A DNA stretch of 42,574 nucleotides from an uncultured Opitutales bacterium (GTDB taxonomy: Bacteria > Verrucomicrobiota > Verrucomicrobiia > Opitutales > Intestinicryptomonadaceae). The notes beneath the pieces are model-generated. The model was not told the DNA's origin. It was given only the letters and a program-made list of their open reading frames with translations, and searched no databases. The stretch covers positions 1-42,574 of the forward strand of contig CALXLX010000015.1 of NCBI GenBank assembly GCA_944389315.1. Direction: 5' to 3'. A program made the translations under genes and the position numbers. Below, piece after piece: positions 25,707 through 35,012 of this stretch. How positions within the stretch are numbered: the stretch's first letter is position 1; each line of letters opens with the position of its first letter.

Positions 25707-27125
25707 ATGGCCAAGAAATCAGTACGCAAAACGGAACAGGCGAGCTGGGGCGGCAGATTTTCCGAGTCGCCCAGCGAGCTCATGCTCTCTTTCGGCGAGA
25801 GCGTTTCTTTCGACAGCGCTCTTGCGCAGTTCGACATACAAGGCTCCAAGGCGCACGCCCAGATGCTCTGCAAGTGTTCCATAATAAGCTCCGCGGAATG
25901 TTCGCAGATCCTTAAGGGGCTTGATAAAATTTCCAAGGCCATAGACGAAGGCAAGTTCAAGTGGGACGTTTCTTTGGAGGACGTCCATATGAACATAGAG
26001 CAGGCTCTCACAAAGATAGCTCCGGCCGCCGCCAAGTTGCACACCGCGCGCAGCCGCAACGACCAGGTCGCAACGGACATGCGCCTGTTCTTTAAATACG
26101 CCTGCTCGGAGATTATCGTAAAGCTGCGGGATTTGCTCGCCGCCCTCGTAGATTTGGCTGACGCGAACAAAGACATACTCATACCCGGATACACGCATTT
26201 GCAGCGCGCCCAGCCCGTGAGCGTGGCGCACCACATACTTGCGTGGGCGGAGATGTTCCACAGGGATTTTGAGCGCATTGCGTTTGCCCGCGAGAGCGCG
26301 AATGTCTCTCCTCTGGGCAGCGGAGCCATAGCGGGAACTACGCTTCCAACAGACAGGGAGTACGAGGCCTGCCTGCTCGGTTTTATAGACGAGTCGGGGC
26401 GCCCGCGCGTCACAAGAAACAGCATGGACGCCGTTGCCGACCGCGACGTATTTTTGGAGTTTGCCAGCGCCTGCGCCGTGATGGGCGTGCATTTTTCGCG
26501 CGTTGCCGAGGATGTTATACTTTGGAACAGCGCGGAGTTCGGATACATAGTTTTGCCGGACGCATTTACAACGGGTTCTTCGCTCATGCCGCAGAAGAAG
26601 AATCCTGATTCCTTCGAGCTTTTGAGGGGCAAGTCCGCAAGGCTGATTGCCAACATGAATTGTCTTTTTACGCTTGTTAAGGGACTGCCGCTTACGTACA
26701 ACAGGGACTTGCAGGAGGACAAGCCTCCGGTGTTCGATTCGTTCCGGCAGGTTATGATATGCCTGGACGTATTGCGCGAGGCCCTAAAGGGGGCGTCTTT
26801 CCGGAGGGACAGGTGCGCGGCGGCAGTTTCCGATCCGCTGCTTTTGGCCACGGATTTGGCGGATTACTTTGTCTCCAGGGGAGTGCCGTTCAGGCAGGCG
26901 CACCATATGGTGGGCGCTCTCGTGAAACTGTCGGAGGACTCCGGCACGCCTATAAACGAGCTCGACGACTCCTGCGTAATGAAGGTGTGCCCCAAGGCAG
27001 GCAAAGACTGGAGGGAAGTGTTCGACTTAAAGCGCACGATGAAGATGCGCGAGAAAACCGGCATGCCGGGCTCTGCGCAAATTTCAAAGCGCATAAAAAA
27101 TTGGCGCAAGGTTTTGGACTGCTGA
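25707..27125 (+). CDS. argH: Argininosuccinate lyase
   Basis: Last step of arginine biosynthesis: argininosuccinate to arginine plus fumarate. The 472-residue protein belongs to the fumarase/aspartase superfamily. Its motifs are [13 protein letters not shown] (112-124), [10 protein letters not shown] (161-170) with the conserved His164, and the superfamily signature [11 protein letters not shown] (290-300) whose serine loop carries the catalytic base. The N-terminal WGGRFSE at 14-20 is typical of ArgH. ATG 25707 is preferred; a TTG at 25701 would add two residues. No other arg genes are adjacent. Confidence 0.96.
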   Translation: MAKKSVRKTEQASWGGRFSESPSELMLSFGESVSFDSALAQFDIQGSKAHAQMLCKCSIISSAECSQILKGLDKISKAIDEGKFKWDVSLEDVHMNIEQALTKIAPAAAKLHTARSRNDQVATDMRLFFKYACSEIIVKLRDLLAALVDLADANKDILIPGYTHLQRAQPVSVAHHILAWAEMFHRDFERIAFARESANVSPLGSGAIAGTTLPTDREYEACLLGFIDESGRPRVTRNSMDAVADRDVFLEFASACAVMGVHFSRVAEDVILWNSAEFGYIVLPDAFTTGSSLMPQKKNPDSFELLRGKSARLIANMNCLFTLVKGLPLTYNRDLQEDKPPVFDSFRQVMICLDVLREALKGASFRRDRCAAAVSDPLLLATDLADYFVSRGVPFRQAHHMVGALVKLSEDSGTPINELDDSCVMKVCPKAGKDWREVFDLKRTMKMREKTGMPGSAQISKRIKNWRKVLDC

Positions 27126-27247
27126 TTTGTTTTGCGGCGGCGCGCCTCCCGGCCCGCAATTTCAATGCCCGAGGCGCGCTCTTGCTGCGGATGCGGCAGG
27201 GTAGCCTGCGCGTCTTTTGCTGTCCCGTATTTTTCTTGAGAGGGGGC

Positions 27248-27279
27248 GGCTTTAAATGCAAGTTGCCGCATTCAAAGCC
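27248..27279 (+). terminator. Hairpin after argH, possible terminator
   Basis: GGCTTT-A-AATGC (27248-27259) pairs with GCATT-C-AAAGCC (27268-27279), 11 pairs with one mismatch and an 8-base loop. A T-run follows only 11 bases later, so termination is uncertain. It lies between the converging argH and HTH genes. Confidence 0.4.
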
Positions 27280-27341
27280 CGCAAATAGATTTTTCCTTCC
27301 GGCAATGGCCGGGTGCTTGAATTTTGCTCTGTGAGTTTGTC

Positions 27342-27800
27342 CTATCGGCGCGCGCCTGCGGATTGCCGCTTCGCGGAAGGGGAGAGCGGAAAGAATACGC
27401 GCAGGTCGGTAAAGATTTTTTCAAGCTCCTCCTGGGTGTCGACCGACTCCAGGAAATCCCTGAAATAAAGCCTTATGCGCCGTCTGGTATTCGCCACGGA
27501 CGCCTCGTTTGCAGACGTATCGCCGCTTTCGGCCATGCGTGGTGAAGGCTTTTCGTTGGCGAATATTTCCCCGCTGTGGAATGTGTATAGCTCGTCGGTG
27601 GTCGCTCCAAGAGCCTCTGCAAGCATCTCTTTGGCCCTCGGGCTCTTAGGAATTCTCCCCCTGCGCCATGTGCTGACTGTCGATACTGCGTTTCCCGTTT
27701 GTTCCGCTATCTGGGCGAGCGTCTTGCCGTTCTTGGACATTAAGAGCCTAACGCGCCTGGCGAACTCCGTGTTTTCCATATGTGGAAGAGAAGTGTTCAT
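27342..27800 (-). CDS. XRE-family helix-turn-helix transcriptional regulator
   Basis: A 152-residue DNA-binding protein. The N-terminal cro/cI-type HTH covers about residues 11-70: FARRVRLLMSKNGKTLAQIA then GNAVSTVSTWRRGRIPKSP, with recognition helix around VSTVSTW. A short C-terminal part (about 95-135) ends in a helical acidic segment and a basic tail. It has no peptidase or sensor domain that I can see. ATG 27800 is chosen; a TTG at 27842 or ATG 27779 are alternatives. It is divergent from the gene at 27914, with an AT-rich region between that carries a candidate operator. Confidence 0.8.
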   Translation of the reverse strand: MNTSLPHMENTEFARRVRLLMSKNGKTLAQIAEQTGNAVSTVSTWRRGRIPKSPRAKEMLAEALGATTDELYTFHSGEIFANEKPSPRMAESGDTSANEASVANTRRRIRLYFRDFLESVDTQEELEKIFTDLRVFFPLSPSAKRQSAGARR

Positions 27801-27812
27801 TGCTTTAAAAAG

Positions 27813-27864
27813 TGTAATTTTTACATTTTTTATGTTTGACAAGTATAAATTATATTTATTATTT
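27813..27864 (+). promoter_or_regulatory. Operator-like palindrome and promoter between divergent regulators
   Basis: TGTAA-TTT-TTACA (27813-27825) is an inverted repeat 12 bases before the XRE gene's ATG, a place fit for autorepression. On the plus strand TTGACA (27836-27841) is a perfect -35; a -10 around 27859-27864 (TTATTT) is poor. The whole spacer (27801-27913) is very AT-rich. Confidence 0.45.
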
Positions 27865-27913
27865 AAGGCAATATTAAATTATTTTATAATAAATATAGAT
27901 AAAATAAAATACT

Positions 27914-28300
27914 ATGAAAGACGCAAGAACGGCGCAACTCGACCATTTCGAGTATTTATTTCCCAAGGGCCAGGAATGGTTCAGCCCGAAGGAAGCAGGC
28001 TATATAATAGGGCGTTCGGACCAATTTGTAAGGAATAGTTTTTACTCCGGAAAAATCATGGGGCACTATTCCGGAGGGTCCGACAAGGGCGAGGATAAGA
28101 AGTCCTATGTGCGCGTGCCAAAGATGGCCCTTATGATATACCTTATGGAAAGCGCGAACTATACCCCGGACTTTTTCATGGAACGGCTCGAGGAGATTAT
28201 ATCGCAGCGCAGCACCTACCAGCTCTTGAGGCTCGAAAAGTTCATAAAGGACAAGCTCTATTCAAAGCCGTCGATACCGCGCACATATAAGTCCTTATGA
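27914..28300 (+). CDS. Small protein with excisionase-like DNA-binding segment
   Basis: A 128-residue protein. Residues about 21-55 (EWFSPKEAGYIIGRSDQFVR, then NSFYSGKIMGH) look like the winged-helix turn of excisionase/MerR-type binding proteins, where a helix-turn-helix is followed by a beta-wing. The C-terminal half is helical and hydrophobic (PKMALMIYLMESANYT...). The match is by pattern only. ATG 27914 follows an AT-rich region without a clear ribosome site. It faces away from the XRE regulator. Such pairs are common in prophage or plasmid control regions, yet no phage genes flank it here. Confidence 0.65.
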   Translation: MKDARTAQLDHFEYLFPKGQEWFSPKEAGYIIGRSDQFVRNSFYSGKIMGHYSGGSDKGEDKKSYVRVPKMALMIYLMESANYTPDFFMERLEEIISQRSTYQLLRLEKFIKDKLYSKPSIPRTYKSL

Positions 28301-28557
28301 TGTCGGGTGGGGCATTAGCCGACAATTAAGGGGGGAGTTTATCAAAATCCGCGAACCCGGCCGCTGTGCTGAGTGAAAAAATCCCGCTCAACGCCGCGGA
28401 CTTCGTCCCCCCGCCTTATCCGGCCTGCCGTGCGGCAAAGTGGCATCCTGTGCAAGCTGCCCGGAAAGAAACGCATTGCCTCATGCGGCCGCAAAAAAAT
28501 TTGTTTTCCTAATTATAAGGCAAAGTTCCACGCAGGGCGCCCTGCCGCAGAATAGCA

Positions 28558-29646
28558 TCATAATATGAGCATTGCGTCTCCGTAGGAGAAAAACATGTAT
28601 CCGTTTTTCAGCGCCCGCGCGTAGATTTCCTTAAGCCAATCTATGCCGTCCGTCTCACCCGGCCTGAGAAAACTTGCAACAAGGCAAAGGAGCGTTGAGC
28701 GGGGAAGGTGAAAGTTCGTTATCAGAGCGTCCGCGCAGCCTATCCTCTGGGGGGGGTATATAAATATGTCGGCCTCTCCCCAATAGGAGGATTTCGTTGA
28801 GACCTGCGGTGCGTTTAAAGCCTTCCTGCGGTAGTCCTCAAGAGCCCTTATGCTCGTCGTCCCGACGGCGAGCTTGGGGCGCGTTCCGCCGCGGAATTCG
28901 GCGAGAGTATCTGGCGGAATCTCGTAGATTTCCGAGTGCATCTTATGCTCCTCTATGGTGGGGCTCTTGAGTGGTTGAAAAGTTCCTATACCGACGTGCA
29001 ATGTTATGTTGAAAAACCTGTGGCCGCGCTTTTCGAGCTCGGAATCCAACTCCTTGGTAAAATGCATGCCCGCCGTTGGCGCGGCGGCGGCCACGCGCTT
29101 TGAAGGGTCTGCGTAGACGGTCTCGTAGTACTCGTTGTCCACGGAGCGGTCGTAGTCGGGACTGTTCTGGTTGCGCCTTATGTACGGCGGAAGCGGCGGC
29201 ACGCCTATGCGCTGGGAAAGCTCCACCACGGATATGCCGCCCGAGGTGTGGAAGTCTACCACGGCGCGCCCGTCGTCGCCCTTGGATTCCACCGTGGCCT
29301 CAAAGGCGCCTTTTACGCCGAAGGTGGCTCCCGCCTTCAGCCTTCTGCCCGGGCGCAGCATGCAGTTCCACTTGAACGCTCCGTCAACAGGGGAAAGCAG
29401 CAGGCATTCAACGGTCCCGCCTTCGGGCTTCTGGGCGTATATGCGCGCCTTGAGCACGGAGGCGTCGTTCCTGAATATGGAGTATTGCGTCTCTCCGAGA
29501 ATGTCGGGCAAGTCCTTAAAAAGCATGTCGGACAGCGTCTGCGTGCGCCTGTCAACAACGAGAAGCTTTGCTTCGTCCCTTTTCTTGTGCGGGAATTGCG
29601 CTATGGCCTCCTGCGGCAGTTCGTAGTCTAAAATATCAGAGTTCAT
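28558..29646 (-). CDS. queA: S-adenosylmethionine:tRNA ribosyltransferase-isomerase QueA
   Basis: Penultimate step of queuosine synthesis: transfers and isomerises the ribosyl of SAM onto preQ1 in tRNA, giving epoxyqueuosine. The 362-residue protein carries typical QueA sequences: YELPQEAIAQFP at residues 8-19, PLPPYIRR near 152-159, AAPTAGMHFT near 188-197, ITLHVGIGTFQP near 213-224, and the C-terminal ITNFHLPRSTLL near 309-320. Its ATG overlaps the stop of the upstream sugar-kinase gene by four bases, so translation is coupled despite unrelated functions. Confidence 0.96.
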   Translation of the reverse strand: MNSDILDYELPQEAIAQFPHKKRDEAKLLVVDRRTQTLSDMLFKDLPDILGETQYSIFRNDASVLKARIYAQKPEGGTVECLLLSPVDGAFKWNCMLRPGRRLKAGATFGVKGAFEATVESKGDDGRAVVDFHTSGGISVVELSQRIGVPPLPPYIRRNQNSPDYDRSVDNEYYETVYADPSKRVAAAAPTAGMHFTKELDSELEKRGHRFFNITLHVGIGTFQPLKSPTIEEHKMHSEIYEIPPDTLAEFRGGTRPKLAVGTTSIRALEDYRRKALNAPQVSTKSSYWGEADIFIYPPQRIGCADALITNFHLPRSTLLCLVASFLRPGETDGIDWLKEIYARALKNGYMFFSYGDAMLIL

Positions 29647-30584
29647 CTTCCTTTTGCGGCGTGGGCCGCGCTTAAAATTCTTCTCTTTTGCGCCTTGGAA
29701 AACTCGGCTATCTCCTCGGATTCGGCAGACGCCGCGGCTGCCAGCATGGCGGCCCTTAACGCGCGGGAAGGGCCTGCCGTATCAAGAAATCTGGCAAGTA
29801 CAGCCGTAAATACATCTCCGCAACCCGTCGCCGAGACGACATCTGCCTTGCGGGGGGTTAGCCGGGAGAAACGGCCGCCGATAAGAGCTTCTATTTTGTC
29901 TTTACCGTTTGTGACAACTATATTCCGCGCGCGTATCTTAGGGGCGTTTGCCCTGAAAAACTCCCCGAAATCCCCTATGGACGACAAATCCCTGCCGAAT
30001 AGCTGGGCAAACTCATATGCGTTTATCTTAAGTGCCCACAAGCCCTCCTGCTTTGCGAAGAATTTTAGCGGAGCGCCGTAGGTGTCTATTACAGCCTTCA
30101 GCTCTTTGGAGGCAATGAGCTTCATGAAGGCTTTGCCGAAGGAGTCCGTCCAGCCGGGAATGCTTCCGCACAGAGCCACGGCGTCTTTCTCCGAGGCATT
30201 TTTCTCTATTAAACCCAGCCCGCGCTTGAAGGCTGAAAAGGGCAGGGGCCTGTCGGCCCCAAGAACGGTTGTCTCCGCTCCGTCGGGAGTTTTTAGAACC
30301 ACGCCTATCCGGGTCTGACCGCGCGTCTGTACGTCTATAATCTTTGCAAACGCCTTTTTTTCAAGATACCTTTTGCAGCGCTCCCCGACTTCCCCCGACG
30401 GGAAAATCAGCGCGAAAGCCCTGCCGCCAAGCGCGGAAAACGCCTTCGCAGCGTTCACGCCCTTGCCGCCAGTCCTGAAAACCTCTTCCGACGCGCGCAG
30501 GGTGCTCCCCTTTTGCGGCAGTGAAGGTGTCTTAAGGGTGGTTTCGGCGAGCAGGTTGCAGGTTATCGTGAAAATTCTGTCCAT
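29643..30584 (-). CDS. PfkB-family sugar kinase, 1-phosphofructokinase-like
   Basis: Ribokinase-superfamily kinase of 313 residues, closest in look to 1-phosphofructokinase or tagatose-6-phosphate kinase. It has GGKGVNAAKAFSALGG near residue 39-54 and the C-terminal ATP/anion-hole motif ATGCGDVFTAVL around 249-260, with the catalytic base Asp in GCGD. The N-terminal NPALD motif typical of 1-phosphofructokinases is altered to NLLAE, so the substrate is uncertain. It precedes and overlaps queA. A stem-loop lies in its leader. Confidence 0.85.
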   Translation of the reverse strand: MDRIFTITCNLLAETTLKTPSLPQKGSTLRASEEVFRTGGKGVNAAKAFSALGGRAFALIFPSGEVGERCKRYLEKKAFAKIIDVQTRGQTRIGVVLKTPDGAETTVLGADRPLPFSAFKRGLGLIEKNASEKDAVALCGSIPGWTDSFGKAFMKLIASKELKAVIDTYGAPLKFFAKQEGLWALKINAYEFAQLFGRDLSSIGDFGEFFRANAPKIRARNIVVTNGKDKIEALIGGRFSRLTPRKADVVSATGCGDVFTAVLARFLDTAGPSRALRAAMLAAAASAESEEIAEFSKAQKRRILSAAHAAKGR

Positions 30585-30609
30585 TCTTTATTTATCCATA
30601 GTAGAAATC

Positions 30610-30649
30610 ATGCCTCCGGGCGCAACAAAAGAAACCTTGCGGGAGGCAT
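30610..30649 (-). promoter_or_regulatory. Long stem-loop in the leader of the PfkB-type kinase gene
   Basis: ATGCCTCC (30610-30617) pairs with GGAGGCAT (30642-30649), then CGCAA (30621-30625) with TTGCG (30637-30641), giving 13 pairs with a GGG bulge and an 11-base loop. It ends 25 bases before the kinase ATG at 30584. No U-run follows, so it looks more like a leader structure or protein-binding site than a terminator. Confidence 0.5.
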
Positions 30650-30974
30650 AATTGTTCTTGCCGCTATTCCCCGCATCGGGCAGGGTGCGCGGTGCGTCAA
30701 AACGCCTAAAGAACTGGAAAATATGTAGATTGCTCAAACAGCCTTCAAAAATAATAAGTCTTAGTTTTTCCAAAATAAAAAAATCCTTATATGCCGATTT
30801 ATTTTGAAGGCCCGCCGCCAAATTTGACTTGCGGCATTTATTTGCATGCGCTCTGGGCGCGCCCGCGAGGAGCATATGTTTCTTCCGATAAATGCCCGCT
30901 TTTTGGGCGCAGATAAAAACGGTTGCATTTTGTCGGTGTTTTTTGCGATAATTTAAAATTTAAAAACTCTCTCC
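30650..30974 (+). promoter_or_regulatory. Intergenic region between divergent kinase and glgA, with glgA promoter candidate
   Basis: AT-rich 325-base region. TTGCAT (30923-30928), 18-base spacer and GATAAT (30947-30952) make a good promoter pattern for glgA, whose ATG is 22 bases farther. I see no gene, tRNA or known riboswitch in the rest. Confidence 0.45.
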
Positions 30975-32426
30975 ATGAAAATTTTAATGATATCTCCGGA
31001 GTGCGCGCCCTTCTCAAAAGTGGGGGGGCTTGCGGATATGGTTTCGTCCCTGAGCAAACAGTTTGCCTTGAGGGGGCACGATGTGCGCATATTCACTCCG
31101 TATTATTCGATATTGAAGCGCGACGGCGTGGATTTTGAAAAGGCGCTGCCTTTTATGGGGGTGCATATGGGCCTTGGAATAGAGGAGTACTGCAGCGTAT
31201 GGCGGGCTCCGCTGGGGAAGGCCGACTGCTACTTTGTGGAATTCAACCGCTATTTCCACAGGCCGACCATATACGGCGGGGACGACAACGCCGCGCGCTT
31301 CGCCTTCATGTGCAGGGCGGCTCTTGAGTTTTGCAAAGCCTGCGCGTGGGTGCCCGATGTAATCCACTGCCACGATTGGACCACCGGGTATATTCCGCTC
31401 TATCTTAACACCACGCTGATACACACTCCTGTCGGGCGCGCGGCAACGGTGTTTACGATACACAACATGCAGCACCAGGGGGTGTTCTCGCCCGACGCCT
31501 TGGATTATGCAGGGCTGCCCAGGGCCGTGTATAGGGCGGACAACTGCGAGCATTTTGGAGCATTGAACCTGATGAAGGGCGCGATATACAATTCCACGAA
31601 GCTCAGCACGGTAAGCCCGACATACGCAAAGGAGATACAAACCTCGCAGTACGGCTGCGGGCTCGACGGTGTGATGCGCTTTAAGGCCGGAGATTTGGTG
31701 GGGATAGTAAACGGCATAGATCCGGAGGAGTGGAATCCGGCTACGGATAAATACATCGCGAAAAATTACAGCGCGGCGGATATTTCCGGAAAGGCCGAAT
31801 GCAAGCGCGACTTGCAAAGGCTCATGGGGCTTGATGAGGACGCATCTATGCCTATATTCGGGGTGGTTTCGCGCCTCTACGAGCAGAAGGGTTTGGACAT
31901 GCTTGCGCAGATAGCCCACGCTCTGGTCAACAATATGAAAGTGCAGATAGTCCTTCTTGGCAGCGGCGAATATTGGATGGAGGACTCCTTCCGCCATCTT
32001 GCGGAGGCAAATCCGGGGCGCATAGCCTGCAAGATAGGCTATGACAACGCTCTCTCCCACAAGATAGAGGCCGGGTCTGATTTCTTTCTCATGCCGAGCC
32101 GCTTTGAGCCGTGCGGCCTAAACCAGATATACTCGATGGTTTACGGAACCGTGCCGATAGTCCGCGCCACCGGAGGCCTGGAGGATACTGTCAGGGGGTA
32201 TTCGGCACTCGACAATACCGGGGACGGCTTCAAGTTTTACGATGCTACAGCGTCGGCGCTTTATAATACGATAGGGTGGGCGTGCTCCGTATGGTACGAC
32301 AGGCCCTCGGATATTTCCGTGTTGCGTAAGAACGGCATGGCCAAGGACTTTACATGGTCTCGCTCGGCGGACGAGTACGAGCGTCTTTACGGCTGGGCTG
32401 TGGAACAGCGCAAGGGAGCTTTTTAA
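30975..32426 (+). CDS. glgA: Glycogen synthase (ADP-glucose type)
   Basis: GT5-family transferase that extends alpha-1,4-glucan chains from ADP-glucose. The 483-residue product starts with MKILMISPECAPFSKVGGLAD; the KVGGLAD motif (15-21) contacts the nucleotide sugar. HNMQHQGVF near residue 163 and the C-terminal PSRFEPCGLNQIYSM near 374-388, with the catalytic Glu, are also typical. No branching-enzyme gene is adjacent. The next gene begins 3 bases after the stop, so glgA shares a transcript with the helicase and nuclease genes. Confidence 0.96.
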   Translation: MKILMISPECAPFSKVGGLADMVSSLSKQFALRGHDVRIFTPYYSILKRDGVDFEKALPFMGVHMGLGIEEYCSVWRAPLGKADCYFVEFNRYFHRPTIYGGDDNAARFAFMCRAALEFCKACAWVPDVIHCHDWTTGYIPLYLNTTLIHTPVGRAATVFTIHNMQHQGVFSPDALDYAGLPRAVYRADNCEHFGALNLMKGAIYNSTKLSTVSPTYAKEIQTSQYGCGLDGVMRFKAGDLVGIVNGIDPEEWNPATDKYIAKNYSAADISGKAECKRDLQRLMGLDEDASMPIFGVVSRLYEQKGLDMLAQIAHALVNNMKVQIVLLGSGEYWMEDSFRHLAEANPGRIACKIGYDNALSHKIEAGSDFFLMPSRFEPCGLNQIYSMVYGTVPIVRATGGLEDTVRGYSALDNTGDGFKFYDATASALYNTIGWACSVWYDRPSDISVLRKNGMAKDFTWSRSADEYERLYGWAVEQRKGAF

Positions 32427-32429
32427 GAG

Positions 32430-35012
32430 ATGGCCGAACTTAGAGAGGCGAAGAGAACCTACTCCATGTCGGAGATAGGGGTTTGGCTCGAGCGCATTTC
32501 GTCGGGTTGGGAGGGTTCATTCTCCCAAAGCCAGCTTGAGTTCGGGCGCAAGATATACACATGCGGGCTTGTGCGCTCCATAGATTTAAACGGGGACGAG
32601 GCCATAATATCCGCGCGTTTTTCGGACGGATCGGAGCCCTATGCCATACTTGAGTATTCGGCCGCGGAAAGGGCTTTTTCCTACAGAAGCTCGGCGGAGG
32701 ACGGCACTCTCTCGGGCGCGCTTGCTGTGGCTGGGTTGTACGAGATAGAGGAGCTTGTTGCCGGGGAGGTGTCAGACTGCGCAACTTTGGACATGTTCTC
32801 AAGGAAACCTACGGAGGGCGGAGAGCCCGCAGAGGCCTTAGATGCCAAAGACGGCGGGGCGTCTCCATTGCCCGTCGGCAACGCGGTAAGCGCCGGCGGG
32901 GCTGACGAGGGCCGTAATGATTCCTCCGCTTGCGCCCAGGATGCCATGGTTCTTACGCTGAATTTCTCCTCCAAGCGGGACGGTTTGTATTTCAGCGCCT
33001 ATTGGAGCTTGAACGGCGTCAGCGTGGGAAGGGTCTTCGGCGAGGGGGCTGTGGACAGTTCCAGGTTGGGGTACGCTGAGAGGGAGAACCTCGTGCGGCT
33101 TATAACATTTGCGCGCAGGCATTCGTTCAAGTACGAGCCGGACTTTTTCAAGCTTTCGGAATTTTCCCGCATACCGCATTTCGTCTCTGAAGTGCTCGGG
33201 CAGTGGGCGCAGTACTTCAAGATAAGAAAGACTGCCGACGTGGACTTGCTCGCCTTGGGAGAGCGCTCGGTGAGCGTGGATTCGGAGGCGTTCGAGACGC
33301 AGGACGGCAACTTCGACATAAAATGGACGCCCAAGGTCGGCGGGGAGGAGATATCGCGCGAGGATTTCTCCAAGTTGATGACTCTCGGCTCGGGAGGGGT
33401 TCGCATATTGCCGTCTTGCGGAATAGTCAGAATCTCCTCGCTGGACGAGTCTTTCGTGCGCAATATGGAGCGCTCGAGGGATGTCTTAAGCGGAGCCATA
33501 CCAAAGTACATGCTCCTTACGCTTTTCGGCGGGGAAAACGGAGAGGCAATGCGCCTTACGCCGGGCTTGAAGCGCTGGAAAAAGCGCATATTGGAATCCG
33601 CGGAAGACAGGTCTGGGGAGGCGGAGCTCCCGCCGGAGTTGGGCTTTCTGCGCCCGTACCAGAAGCTCGGCGTATCGTGGATAGACAGGCTGTTTTCTCT
33701 CGGCTGCGGGGCTCTGCTCGCCGACGAAATGGGCCTGGGAAAGACCTTGCAGAGCCTGTCCGTCATATCGGAGAGGTGGGACGGCAAAAAATCATTTCTT
33801 ATCGTGTGCCCGGCGAGCGTCATTCCGGTGTGGGTGTCGGAGACAAAGAGATTCTTTCCGCATATGGAAACGGCGGTGCTCTCGTCGTCTTTGGAGGTGG
33901 AGAAATCGCGCGCGCGTATATGGATATCAAGCTATTCGCAGCTGCGCAGAAACAGCCTTCTGCTCGACGACATGTTCTTCGAGGTGGCCGTTCTCGACGA
34001 GGCGCAGTTTATAAAAAATCCGGACTCAAAGACGACGTCTGTCTGCTCGTCGATAAGAGCCAGGCACAGGCTGGCGCTCACAGGCACGCCGCTTGAAAAC
34101 AGGCTTCTGGACCTTTGGACCATATTCAGGTGGCTGATGCCCGGCCTGATGGGGTCAAGGGCGTCGTTTGAATCCTTCGCGGAGGCTTCGGCCGAGGCCA
34201 TAGCCATAGTGCGCCGTCAGATTGCGCCGTTTGTGCTCAGGCGCATGAAGAATGACGTCGCCAAGGAGCTGCCCGAAAAAATTTATATGGATCTGGCCTG
34301 CCCGATGACCCAGATGCAGCGGTCCGAGTACGACAAGATATTGGCCAGGGCGCGCGAAATAATGGACATCTCCGTCCAGGACGCCGTATCGGAGCGCAGG
34401 AACAGGATATCTGTACTCTCTTTGATAACACGCCTGCGCCAGATATCCTGCGACGCCGCGCTTTTGCCGTGGGTGGAAAGCCAGGATTATTTCTCGAGCG
34501 GAAAGATAGCCGCGCTCTTGGACAAGGTTGAGGAGTTGGCCTCCGGCGGAAAGAAAATTCTTGTGTTCAGCCAGTTTACGTCGTTTTTGGGCCGTATAAA
34601 AACCTTCGTCTCCGAAAGGGTTCCGGGATTGCCCCTCTTCGAGCTTACGGGCTCCACGCGCGACAGGTCCCAGCCGGTAAATTCTTTCCAGAATGCCCGG
34701 GGTGCGGCCATGATACTTGTCAGCCTGAGGGCTGGCGGCACGGGAATAACCCTGACTAACGCCGACTATGTGTTCTTTATGGATCCGTGGTGGAATCCGG
34801 CGGTGGAGGAGCAGGCCATAGACCGCGTCCACAGGATAGGACGCTCTCACGAGGTGTTTGTCTACCGCATGGTGGCGGAATCGACAGTGGAGGAGCGCGT
34901 AAGGCTTCTCAAGGCCGCCAAAAGCCGTCTGTTCTCCGACATGTTCTCCTCCCTTTCCGACGTTTCCAGGCACGACAAATTCTTTGAAACCGTAAAGGAG
35001 CTTTTAAAATGA
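32430..35012 (+). CDS. SNF2-family DNA-dependent ATPase / helicase
   Basis: A SWI2/SNF2 superfamily-2 DNA translocase, 860 residues. Residues 1 to about 400 are a divergent N-terminal region; IYTCGLVRSIDLNGDEAIIS near residue 45-65 looks like the pre-helicase beta domain of bacterial SNF2 proteins, without SWIM cysteines. The ATPase half has Walker A ADEMGLGKT (431-439), the DEAQ box (523-526) and LTGTPLENR near 550. The second lobe contains ILVSLRAGGTGITLTNADYV and QAIDRVHRIGR near 800. The role in repair or transcription is not known. It overlaps exonuclease III by four bases. Confidence 0.93.
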   Translation: MAELREAKRTYSMSEIGVWLERISSGWEGSFSQSQLEFGRKIYTCGLVRSIDLNGDEAIISARFSDGSEPYAILEYSAAERAFSYRSSAEDGTLSGALAVAGLYEIEELVAGEVSDCATLDMFSRKPTEGGEPAEALDAKDGGASPLPVGNAVSAGGADEGRNDSSACAQDAMVLTLNFSSKRDGLYFSAYWSLNGVSVGRVFGEGAVDSSRLGYAERENLVRLITFARRHSFKYEPDFFKLSEFSRIPHFVSEVLGQWAQYFKIRKTADVDLLALGERSVSVDSEAFETQDGNFDIKWTPKVGGEEISREDFSKLMTLGSGGVRILPSCGIVRISSLDESFVRNMERSRDVLSGAIPKYMLLTLFGGENGEAMRLTPGLKRWKKRILESAEDRSGEAELPPELGFLRPYQKLGVSWIDRLFSLGCGALLADEMGLGKTLQSLSVISERWDGKKSFLIVCPASVIPVWVSETKRFFPHMETAVLSSSLEVEKSRARIWISSYSQLRRNSLLLDDMFFEVAVLDEAQFIKNPDSKTTSVCSSIRARHRLALTGTPLENRLLDLWTIFRWLMPGLMGSRASFESFAEASAEAIAIVRRQIAPFVLRRMKNDVAKELPEKIYMDLACPMTQMQRSEYDKILARAREIMDISVQDAVSERRNRISVLSLITRLRQISCDAALLPWVESQDYFSSGKIAALLDKVEELASGGKKILVFSQFTSFLGRIKTFVSERVPGLPLFELTGSTRDRSQPVNSFQNARGAAMILVSLRAGGTGITLTNADYVFFMDPWWNPAVEEQAIDRVHRIGRSHEVFVYRMVAESTVEERVRLLKAAKSRLFSDMFSSLSDVSRHDKFFETVKELLK

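Noticed and set aside
28373..28555. 60-codon frame between the HTH protein and queA
   Set aside because: Basic low-complexity composition and no start context; likely chance.
31014..32060. 348-codon open frame opposite glgA
   Set aside because: Antisense shadow of a well-identified gene with no ribosome site or domain.
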